Assembly (NCBI GenBank): GCA_037478835.1
Contig: JBBFLV010000011.1
Span: 1-64,000 of the forward strand
Source of the DNA: 630D-37 sp037478835
GTDB lineage: Bacteria > Chloroflexota > Anaerolineae > Anaerolineales > Villigracilaceae
Length of the DNA stretch: 64,000 nt
Reading direction: 5' to 3'
Each line of letters starts with the position of its first letter. Positions within the stretch are counted from its first letter, which is position 1. Made by a program: the position numbers and the translations under genes. The notes under the pieces are model-generated. The model did not search any database, was not told where the DNA came from, and saw only the letters and a list, made by a program, of their open reading frames with translations. Positions 1 through 6,200 of this stretch are shown piece after piece.

Positions 1-182
1 AACGGGGCTTCGGTGGGGGTGGGGGTTGGGGTGGGCGTTTCAGGGGGTTTGGGAGTGGGGGTGGAGGTCGGCGGGAGGGTGGGCGTTCCACGGTCTACGG
101 TCAACGGTCCGCCGTCTCCGGTCGGCGCGGCGCAGGCAGTGAGGAGGATGAGCAGGGCGAGGATCAGAAAGAAGCGGGACAT
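1..182 (-). CDS. lipoprotein, N-terminal part (gene continues past the window start)
   Basis: This gene reads leftwards off the window edge, so only about 60 codons are visible. It starts at the ATG at 182..180, with an AAAGGAG ribosome binding site about 8 bases upstream. The product begins with a short charged end, a hydrophobic stretch and a lipobox ending LTAC at about residue 17, so it should be exported and lipid-anchored. The mature part is a Pro/Thr-rich linker. Bases 91-125, in the linker, consist of five degenerate 7-bp units of the CGGTCYA family that is otherwise intergenic here. The functional domain lies outside the window, so no function can be given. The plus-strand Gly-Val-rich reading frame opposite is a shadow. 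Confidence 0.75.
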   Translation of the reverse strand, partial: MSRFFLILALLILLTACAAPTGDGGPLTVDRGTPTLPPTSTPTPKPPETPTPTPTPTEAP

Positions 183-268
183 GGGAGACTCCTTTCTGGC
201 AGGTGAGAGAATGGGTAGTTGAATTGTACTCTTGTTTTCAGGAGGGAGGGCACTGTCGGTGCGTGCTA

Positions 269-296
269 CGGTCTACGGTCCACGGTCTACGGTCTG
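269..296. repeat. 7-bp tandem repeat (CGGTCYA family), 4 units
   Basis: Four consecutive heptamers, CGGTCTA, CGGTCCA, CGGTCTA and CGGTCTG, lie between the lipoprotein start and the copA end. The same family occurs at 91-125 inside the lipoprotein gene and at 57221-57269 next to folD. Confidence 0.85.
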
Positions 297-299
297 CAC

Positions 300-360
300 G
301 GCACAGGATGAATCCTGGCACTACGGGGGAGGCACAGGATAAATCCTGATGCTACGGTGC
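300..360. repeat. two copies of a ~30-bp repeat with a palindromic core
   Basis: Unit 1 (300-330) and unit 2 (331-360) share the order GGCACAGGAT, A-rich centre, ATCCTG, then CTACGG. Each has an inverted repeat, CAGGAT facing ATCCTG around two bases. A third, decayed start (GGCACGG) follows at about 361. It lies just past the stop of copA; hairpins here could act in either strand's transcript. Confidence 0.7.
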
Positions 361-384
361 GGCACGGCTGAGGGCCGTTGACGA

Positions 385-2799
385 TCAACGCTCCCGATCG
401 GCGGTGCGGCGCAGGCGCAGGCTGTTGCTGACGACAAAGACGCTGCTGAAAGACATCGCCGCGGCGGCCAGGATCGGGTTGAGATAGCCCAGGGCTGCCG
501 CCGGGATCAGGATGACGTTATAGAAGAAAGCCCAGAACAGGTTTTGGCGGATGGTATGCAACGTGCGCCGCGAAAGGCGAATGGCACGCGGCACGCCGCG
601 CAGATCGCCGCTGATCAGCGTCACCGGTGCGGTGGCCATGGCCACATCCGTGCCACTGCCGATGGCGATGCCCACATCTGCCTGGGCCAGTGCCGGGGCA
701 TCGTTGACGCCATCCCCCACCATCGCCACGATGTTTCCCTGCTCTTGCAGTTTTTTGACCTCACCGGATTTCCCCTCCGGCAGCACCTCTGCCAGCACTT
801 CCTCCACACCGACCTTGCGAGCAATGGCGCGGGCGGTGTGCGGGTTGTCACCGGTGAGCATGATCACGCGCAATCCCATGCGGCGCATTTCCTGGATGGC
901 TTCTAGCGAGCCTTCCTTAAGCGTATCGGCAACGGCGATCACGCCGGCCAGATGCTCGTCGATCGCCACCAGCATGGCCGTTTTGGCTTCCGATTGTAAG
1001 CGTTCCACGCTCGGTTGCGCAGGCGAAGGATCGATACCTAGACGTTGCATCAACCGCGCGTTGCCGATGGAGACTCGATGGCCGTTCACTTCGGCCCGAA
1101 CCCCTTCCCCGGCAAAAGCCTGAAACGCGGCGATCTCGTCCAAGGTCCAGCCGCGACGCGTGGCCTCGGCCCAGATGGCCTCGCCCAGGGGGTGTTCACT
1201 GCCCTTTTCCACCGCCGCGGCCAGGCGAAGCACGGTTTCTTCATCCCAGGAATCCAGCGCTACCACATCGGTGACCTGGGGCTGCCCCTGGGTGATGGTG
1301 CCGGTCTTGTCCAGGACGATCACGTTCACCCGCCCCAGGCGCTCGAGGGCTTCGCTGCTGCGAAAGAGGATGCCCATCTCGGCGCCTTTGCCCGTGCCGA
1401 CCATCACGGCGGTGGGCGTTGCCAGCCCCAGGGCACACGGGCAGGCGATCACCAGGACGGCGACCATGTTGATGAGGGCGCGCGTCAGATCGCCGGGTGC
1501 GCCGAAGAAATACCAGGCCAGAAAGGTGATGAAGGCGATCAGAATCACGACCGGGACGAAGATCGCCGAGACCTGATCGGCCAGCTTTTGGATCGGTGCT
1601 TTGCTGCCTTGCGCTTCTTCGACCAGGCGAATGATCTGCGCCAGCGCCGTCTCTTTGCCGACCTTTGTGGCCTCGAAGCGCAGGAAGCCCTGCTTGTTCA
1701 GCGTCGCGCCGATCACCGCATCGCCGGGACCTTTTTCGACGGGGAGCGATTCGCCGGTGAGCATGGATTCATCGACCGTGCTGCGTCCTTCGATGACGAC
1801 GCCGTCGACCGGGATTTTTTCGCCCGGTCGTACCAGCACGATATCTCCCACCTGCACTTCCTCTACCGGCACTTCGATTTCCTGACCGTTGCGCACCAGG
1901 CGCGCCGTCTTTGCCCGCAGGCTCATCAGTTTTTTGATCGCCTCGCTGGTGCGCCCTTTGGCGCGCGCCTCAAGATATTTACCCAGCCGGATCAGGGTGA
2001 CGATCACGGCGGAGGTTTCAAAATAAAGATGTCCGCCAAGCAGACCGAGTGTGACGGCAACGGAATACAGGTAGGCGATCGAGGAGCCCATGGCGATGAG
2101 CACATCCATGTTGGCCGAGCCGTTGCGTAGGGCCTTGTAGCCGCCGACGTAATAGTGCCATCCCACGTAGAACTGGACCGGGGTGGCGAGCGCCCACATG
2201 ACGTAATGTACCCAGGAGGCGTGTGCCCACATCCCCACGAGGTTGAAATCGCGGGCCATTGAGAAAAGGAAAAGGGGCACGGTGAAGATCAGGCCGATCC
2301 AGAGCAGGCGACGCTGTTCAGCGATTTCGCGCTCCCGTGCCTGAGCCTCTACATCTTCGGCCTCGCCACCCAGTTCCAGCGCCTCGAAGCCCGCGGCGGC
2401 AATGGCGCGGCGAATTTCTGCCTGGGAGATAAGTGTAGGGATATAACGGACGCGCGCTTTCTCCGTGGCTACGGAGACCTGTACCTCCATCACGCCTTCC
2501 AGCTTGCGCAAAGCCTTTTCCAAGCGGCGCGCATCGTTGTCATCGGCCAGTCGCCGTAGCATGAGCTCGGCCTCGCCCATTGCCACGCCGTAGCCGGCCC
2601 GCTCGACGCGGGCGATCAGATCGGGCAGGCCGGCGCGCAAGGGATCGAATTCGACGGTAGCGCGCTCGGAAGAAAGGTTAACCACCACCTGGGTGACCCC
2701 GTCTACCTTTTTCAGGTTCCGCTCTACGGTGGCGACACAATTGGCACAGGTCATGCCGGTGATCGGGAGGATCACCTGCCGGGTCGGAGATTCGCTCAT
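385..2799 (-). CDS. copA: copper-translocating P-type ATPase CopA
   Basis: A P1B-type ATPase that exports Cu(I) across the cytoplasmic membrane using ATP. At 804 residues it has normal family length. The N-terminus holds a heavy-metal domain with GMTCANC (C18, C21). A second HMA-like fold follows at about residues 84-150 and has lost its CxxC. After the membrane helices come TGES (actuator), the CPC transmembrane metal site, DKTGT (phosphorylated Asp), an HP motif and GDGVND. It is the last gene of a csoR-led operon, 20 bases after the small HMA protein, with GAGG upstream of its ATG. Copper rather than silver or zinc is supported by CPC, the CsoR operator and the CopZ-type neighbours. Confidence 0.95.
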   Translation of the reverse strand: MSESPTRQVILPITGMTCANCVATVERNLKKVDGVTQVVVNLSSERATVEFDPLRAGLPDLIARVERAGYGVAMGEAELMLRRLADDNDARRLEKALRKLEGVMEVQVSVATEKARVRYIPTLISQAEIRRAIAAAGFEALELGGEAEDVEAQAREREIAEQRRLLWIGLIFTVPLFLFSMARDFNLVGMWAHASWVHYVMWALATPVQFYVGWHYYVGGYKALRNGSANMDVLIAMGSSIAYLYSVAVTLGLLGGHLYFETSAVIVTLIRLGKYLEARAKGRTSEAIKKLMSLRAKTARLVRNGQEIEVPVEEVQVGDIVLVRPGEKIPVDGVVIEGRSTVDESMLTGESLPVEKGPGDAVIGATLNKQGFLRFEATKVGKETALAQIIRLVEEAQGSKAPIQKLADQVSAIFVPVVILIAFITFLAWYFFGAPGDLTRALINMVAVLVIACPCALGLATPTAVMVGTGKGAEMGILFRSSEALERLGRVNVIVLDKTGTITQGQPQVTDVVALDSWDEETVLRLAAAVEKGSEHPLGEAIWAEATRRGWTLDEIAAFQAFAGEGVRAEVNGHRVSIGNARLMQRLGIDPSPAQPSVERLQSEAKTAMLVAIDEHLAGVIAVADTLKEGSLEAIQEMRRMGLRVIMLTGDNPHTARAIARKVGVEEVLAEVLPEGKSGEVKKLQEQGNIVAMVGDGVNDAPALAQADVGIAIGSGTDVAMATAPVTLISGDLRGVPRAIRLSRRTLHTIRQNLFWAFFYNVILIPAAALGYLNPILAAAAMSFSSVFVVSNSLRLRRTADRER

Positions 2800-2819
2800 A
2801 CGTCCTCGACTTGGATCGT

Positions 2820-3026
2820 TTACTCAGCGACCGGGTAGTTGATCTCGGCCAGCAAGGCCTTGATCTTCTCTTCCGTGGCCGGCGCATCGAAGGTCACGGT
2901 GACCTGACGGGTGGCCAGATCGGCCTTCACCTCGCGCACACCGGCCAACTCCGAGAGCTCGCTCTGGATGGTGTGGGTGCAGTGATGGCAATGAATGGAA
3001 GGGATTTTGTAGGTGACTGTGGTCAT
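2820..3026 (-). CDS. copZ: small HMA-domain copper chaperone (CopZ C-terminal part)
   Basis: A 68-residue single-domain heavy-metal-associated protein that would carry Cu(I) to CopA. The metal site is IHCHHC (C13, C16), a His-containing version of the usual MxCxxC loop. The ATG at 3026..3024 was chosen because GGAGG lies about 6 bases upstream; longer readings run into the preceding gene. It starts one base after the stop of the Cys-rich gene at 3028-3486, so the two are translated together. In Archaeoglobus CopZ these two modules are one protein; here they are separate adjacent genes. Confidence 0.9.
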   Translation of the reverse strand: MTTVTYKIPSIHCHHCTHTIQSELSELAGVREVKADLATRQVTVTFDAPATEEKIKALLAEINYPVAE

Positions 3027-3027
3027 G

Positions 3028-3486
3028 CTAAACCTCCGAAATTTTGGATTTGGAATCGGATAAGAGCGAACGTACGTTGCCCAAGCAGCAACTTCCCTGG
3101 GGATTGCGGATGTCACAGGCACACTGACCTGCTTTCACGCCCTGGGTGATCTCGTCAATCACCGCGGCGCCGCGGGTGCGGACCTCTCCGACGGTATGCT
3201 GGAAACAATAACACACAAAGACCTCGGCATCCTCGGGATGTTTCTGAAAGACCCGCTCGCGCAGATCGGCTTCGGTAAACGTTTGTGTGCCGTCGGCGCT
3301 ATAGTATACGACCGGGCAATCGGGATCGGGGCAGAAGCGGTATTCTGCGCTCCGCAGCACGTTCAGCGGTAAGCGCAACAGGGCCTTTACCGTTTGCGTA
3401 TCCACCTTCCGTCCGACTTTACCGTTCACGGGGCAGCGGGCGCGCGTTTCCACAGGTGCAGGGATCACGCAACAGGCATCGCTCAT
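3028..3486 (-). CDS. CopZ N-terminal-type protein with zinc and [2Fe-2S] cysteine motifs
   Basis: A 152-residue Cys-rich soluble protein. The first part has paired cysteines (C5-C6, C18, C52, C57) compatible with a structural zinc. The second part has CYC (C92, C94) and, near the end, CAC and an NPQGSCC stretch (C122, C124, C133, C134), the pattern of BFD-like [2Fe-2S] domains. This matches, from family knowledge, the N-terminal half of Archaeoglobus CopZ, which binds Zn and a [2Fe-2S] cluster and has been proposed to reduce Cu(II). It lies between csoR and the HMA chaperone, so it is probably made when copper is in excess. The cluster and its redox role are inferred, not visible directly. 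Confidence 0.8.
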   Translation of the reverse strand: MSDACCVIPAPVETRARCPVNGKVGRKVDTQTVKALLRLPLNVLRSAEYRFCPDPDCPVVYYSADGTQTFTEADLRERVFQKHPEDAEVFVCYCFQHTVGEVRTRGAAVIDEITQGVKAGQCACDIRNPQGSCCLGNVRSLLSDSKSKISEV

Positions 3487-3495
3487 CTTGCCTCC

Positions 3496-3765
3496 TTAGA
3501 CCTTGGTAGACATTTCAAAAACCTCAGCGATTTCGCGCATCACGCGCTCGCGTTCTCGTTCATCTTCGCTGCGGATCGCCGTGGTGACACAGGTACGTAA
3601 GTGTTCCTCTAGGATTTGCGTGCTTACTTTATTCAGCGCCGCTTCCACTGCCTGAATCTGACGGATAATGTCAATGCAATAGGCATCCTCTTCCACCATA
3701 CGGATGATGCCTCGCAGGTGTCCTTCAATCGTTTTCAGGCGGCGCAGTGTGTCCTCATGTTTCAT
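3496..3765 (-). CDS. csoR: copper-sensing transcriptional repressor CsoR
   Basis: An 89-residue DUF156-family all-helical repressor. The Cu(I)-binding triad of true CsoR is present: C30, H55 and C59. This separates it from FrmR/RcnR relatives. The start at 3765 is preferred over the longer reading from 3819, because the upstream stretch contains the promoter and operator and GGAG lies 8 bases before this ATG. It is first in the operon csoR, CopZ-N, CopZ-HMA, copA and should repress that operon until Cu(I) binds. The operator overlaps the predicted transcription start at about 3801. Confidence 0.95.
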   Translation of the reverse strand: MKHEDTLRRLKTIEGHLRGIIRMVEEDAYCIDIIRQIQAVEAALNKVSTQILEEHLRTCVTTAIRSEDERERERVMREIAEVFEMSTKV

Positions 3766-3777
3766 CACCTTCGCTCC

Positions 3778-3802
3778 TACCCCTCCCCAGGGGGGGTGGG
3801 TA
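3778..3802 (-). promoter_or_regulatory. CsoR operator
   Basis: An imperfect palindrome beginning TACCC and ending GGGTA with C-rich and G-rich arms between, as in known CsoR boxes. It sits between the -10 box and the csoR start, where a bound repressor would block initiation. Confidence 0.85.
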
Positions 3803-3807
3803 TTTAA

Positions 3808-3836
3808 AGTGTAAGTCATTACAATGTTCTTGTCAA
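3808..3836 (-). promoter_or_regulatory. promoter of the copper operon
   Basis: On the minus strand, TTGACA (3836..3831) is followed by exactly 17 bases and TACACT (3813..3808). Initiation is expected near 3801, inside the CsoR operator. Confidence 0.8.
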
Positions 3837-3996
3837 GGGTATCGTTGGTTCTATTTCTGCCTTGCCTGGGCCGGTTTTAGCCGACAATCTGGCTTGTGAT
3901 GGGAGCATGGGCAGAATGCTGTACGTGCGATACCGTCTTCCGGCAGGAAGAGAACATTCAAAGGTGCTAAAGTGAAAGTGAAGTGAACGCGAAACC

Positions 3997-4025
3997 TTGA
4001 CCATCTTTCGATTCTTTGATAGAAT
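3997..4025 (+). promoter_or_regulatory. promoter of the tRNA-Arg gene
   Basis: TTGACC (3997-4002), 17-base spacer, TAGAAT (4020-4025). The tRNA begins 14 bases after the -10 box. The rest of the stretch 3837-3996 shows no convincing gene. Confidence 0.75.
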
Positions 4026-4038
4026 AACAGCGCAAAAT

Positions 4039-4112
4039 GCCCCTGTAGCTCAGTGGATTAGAGCGTTTGGTTGCGGACCAAAAGGTCGCGTGTTCGAATC
4101 GCGCCAGGGGCG
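4039..4112 (+). tRNA. tRNA-Arg, anticodon GCG
   Basis: A full cloverleaf can be drawn by hand. The acceptor stem is GCCCCTG/CAGGGGC, the D arm has GCTC/GAGC, and the anticodon stem TTTGG/CCAAA encloses the loop TTGCGGA. The T arm is GCGTG-TTCGAAT-CGCGC and the discriminator base is G. With U33 fixed, the anticodon reads GCG (codon CGC, Arg). CCA is not encoded. An anticodon starting with G is unusual for this box, which bacteria normally read with ACG deaminated to ICG. Confidence 0.92.
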
Positions 4113-4116
4113 CTAA

Positions 4117-4147
4117 AAGAAGCGGGAACTCCCGCTTCTTCTTGTTT
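4117..4147 (+). terminator. intrinsic terminator after tRNA-Arg
   Basis: AAGAAGCGGG, loop AACT, CCCGCTTCTT, then CTTGTTT. The hairpin starts 5 bases after the tRNA and ends just before surE. Confidence 0.85.
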
Positions 4148-4158
4148 CCGGGATAATC

Positions 4159-4959
4159 ATGAGCAAACGGCAAATTCTCCTCACCAACGATGATGGAATT
4201 GGTTCTCCCGGCCTGTGGGCGGCAGCGGAGGCCCTCTCGGCATTGGGCTATGTGACCGTTGTTGCTCCCCGCCAACAATCGTCCGGGATGGGACGCAGTC
4301 TTCCCAACACCTCGGATGGAATTATCACTGAAGAGATTGTACAGATTAGGGGACAAAGCTGGAAAGTGTATTCTGTGGGTGGTTCGCCGGCTCAGGCTGT
4401 TTTGCACGGAATTTTGGAAATTATGTCACAGCCGCCGCATTTGGTCGTATCGGGAATCAACTACGGGGAAAACGTTGGGCTAGGGGTGACCATCTCCGGT
4501 ACGATTGGAGCAGCGCTGGAGGCTGCGGCGCTGGGCTATCCGGCACTGGCCGTCTCTCTGGAGACCGATGCACGTTATCATCTTTCCCATTCTACCGATG
4601 TGGATTTTTCAGCGGCAGCCCATTTCACCGCCCTGTTCGCCCGCATCCTTTTAGAAAAACGACTGCCTTTCGATGTGGATGTTCTCAAGGTGGATGTGCC
4701 TTCGGATGCTTCGCCGCAAACGCCCTGGGAATGGACACGTCTTGCCCGACAACGCTATTATGAACCAGTCCCGCCTCGGCGCAACTCCTGGTCAGAGCCG
4801 GCAAAGGTAGGGTATGTGGAGCGGGCAGTGCTGGATGGAGATGAAAACAGCGACGTGTACGTCCTGCGAAAGAAACGCCACGTCGCTGTTACGCCGTTGA
4901 GCTTGGACTTAACGTCACGGGTGGATTTGAAGGAGCTGGAACGTTGGTTCAATGGGTAA
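4159..4959 (+). CDS. surE: 5'/3'-nucleotidase SurE
   Basis: A 266-residue metal-dependent phosphatase that removes phosphate from nucleoside 5'- or 3'-monophosphates in the cytoplasm; family members help in survival under stress. The N-terminus has TNDDG (D11, D12 bind the metal), followed by the PRQQSSG loop and SGINYGENVG, all SurE hallmarks. Length is typical. The start lies about 12 bases after the tRNA terminator. Only a weak GGGAT resembles a ribosome binding site. It faces a convergent zinc-ribbon gene with a 13-base gap, so it is probably monocistronic. Confidence 0.93.
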   Translation: MSKRQILLTNDDGIGSPGLWAAAEALSALGYVTVVAPRQQSSGMGRSLPNTSDGIITEEIVQIRGQSWKVYSVGGSPAQAVLHGILEIMSQPPHLVVSGINYGENVGLGVTISGTIGAALEAAALGYPALAVSLETDARYHLSHSTDVDFSAAAHFTALFARILLEKRLPFDVDVLKVDVPSDASPQTPWEWTRLARQRYYEPVPPRRNSWSEPAKVGYVERAVLDGDENSDVYVLRKKRHVAVTPLSLDLTSRVDLKELERWFNG

Positions 4960-4972
4960 GCAAATCTTGGGC

Positions 4973-5854
4973 TTACCCTGCTCGTTCTGAGGCCTCTCCC
5001 AGGTGCGCGCCGCATTTCCGGCAGAAGCGATCCCCCGGATAGGCGCGTTCTCCGCATTTTCGGCAATAGAGGTTGGGGCTGGAGGCTTGTTTCTTCGATG
5101 CTCGCCGTCGCGACCCTGCCGTGGAGGGCATAGCGCGTTGTGCTGTAACAGTGCTCCGCCAGTAGTATATGGCGCCTCCCAGAATGAGGAGAATTCCTGA
5201 GATTCCTAGGGCAAGGGGGATCCAACGAGTCCAGGGTGAGGGAGTAATTGTCTGACCTGTGGGCGCAGCAGAGAAGATATTGAGTGCATCGCTGGTTTTG
5301 TCATAATCCACACTGAGTTCTATCTCTTTACCGGCGGGAAGATCGTTAAATGTCAGCGAGTGATAAGTAAAATCTCGCAACTGGGTAACGTTGGTCAGAG
5401 ATGGCGTGGTCACCAGGTTCTGTGCGCCCAGCGGCTCTTTGAGCTCGACCAGGAAGGTGCGGACAGCATAAGTGCCCGGCCAGCGATACACGAAATGACG
5501 GTGAGCCCCCTTTTTCTCGTAGGGGAAGTAATATTCCAGGCGATAAAACGCCGCGTCCGTCATGGTGAAACGGACGGCTTCTCCGCCTGCGATCAGCTGA
5601 TGCTCAATCGTGATCAGCATGTTCCCTTCCTCTCGGGCCACAGCGTTCAGCTCGGCTTGCGGAGGCAAGGGTATCTCCAGGGTCAGAGGAAAGGAAGCGT
5701 CTGCCGGCGCCTTGAGATCGTAAAGTACCAGCACCGAGGGTTTGTCTTCTTCGGGCCAGATCTGCACCCGCACTTCTTCCAGCGTGAGAGATGCTTGTGC
5801 GTGGACACCGAGAAGGGGGAGGAAGAGGATCAGCAACGCTAGCATCCTTCGCAT
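4973..5854 (-). CDS. secreted beta-domain protein with one TM helix and a C-terminal zinc ribbon
   Basis: A 293-residue protein of unknown function. The ATG at 5854 is chosen because GGAGG lies 7 bases before it and a signal peptide (MRRML, hydrophobic core, VHAQA) follows directly. Next is an extracytoplasmic, beta-rich domain of about 180 residues, a membrane helix at about residues 205-225, and a short basic stretch. The C-terminal zinc ribbon has two CxxC pairs (YCRKCG and FCRKCG) and should lie in the cytoplasm. An outside sensor domain joined to an inside zinc ribbon recurs in this genome (compare 17767-20381). No homologous function is recognised. Confidence 0.8.
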   Translation of the reverse strand: MRRMLALLILFLPLLGVHAQASLTLEEVRVQIWPEEDKPSVLVLYDLKAPADASFPLTLEIPLPPQAELNAVAREEGNMLITIEHQLIAGGEAVRFTMTDAAFYRLEYYFPYEKKGAHRHFVYRWPGTYAVRTFLVELKEPLGAQNLVTTPSLTNVTQLRDFTYHSLTFNDLPAGKEIELSVDYDKTSDALNIFSAAPTGQTITPSPWTRWIPLALGISGILLILGGAIYYWRSTVTAQRAMPSTAGSRRRASKKQASSPNLYCRKCGERAYPGDRFCRKCGAHLGEASERAG

Positions 5855-6200
5855 GGGAAACCTCCAGAGTAGAAAGTTATCCCTATTGTAATGGAAAATT
5901 GCTGCGGCGCTAACGATTAGGATGAATGTCCTGTTATAAAGCACACCTTCGCGTTTTTTGCCTGGCAGGTTGAACATCGAGTGTTATGTGCCTGAACAGA
6001 TGGGATATTTGCCCGTGTTGGCAATGATGTTTATCCGGGAATGGATGATGCCCCAGCACCGCGCACGGTTGCTCAAGGTTAATTTGCTCTAACAGACACA
6101 AAAGTCCCTAAATTTTTGCATCTTTGCACCCTTCTATGTTTGATTGGAAGATTCTTTTCGTGGTATAAATTGGGGAAAAAAAGATGCAGGAGTAGTGACT
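5855..6200. other. intergenic region between divergent genes
   Basis: It holds the promoters of both flanking genes. For the rightward gene, TTGATT (6140-6145), an 18-base spacer and an extended -10, TGGTATAAA (6161-6169), are visible. No gene is seen in the remainder. Confidence 0.6.

Noticed and set aside
13..222. Plus-strand frame rich in Gly-Val at the window start
   Set aside because: It is the complement of the Pro/Thr linker of the minus-strand lipoprotein, which has a ribosome binding site, signal peptide and lipobox.
1045..2130. Long plus-strand frame of 361 codons inside copA
   Set aside because: It lies antisense to a complete CopA with all P-type ATPase motifs and has no family signal of its own.
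3819..4004. 61-codon minus-strand frame upstream of csoR
   Set aside because: No ribosome binding site; it overlaps the copper-operon promoter side and the tRNA promoter.
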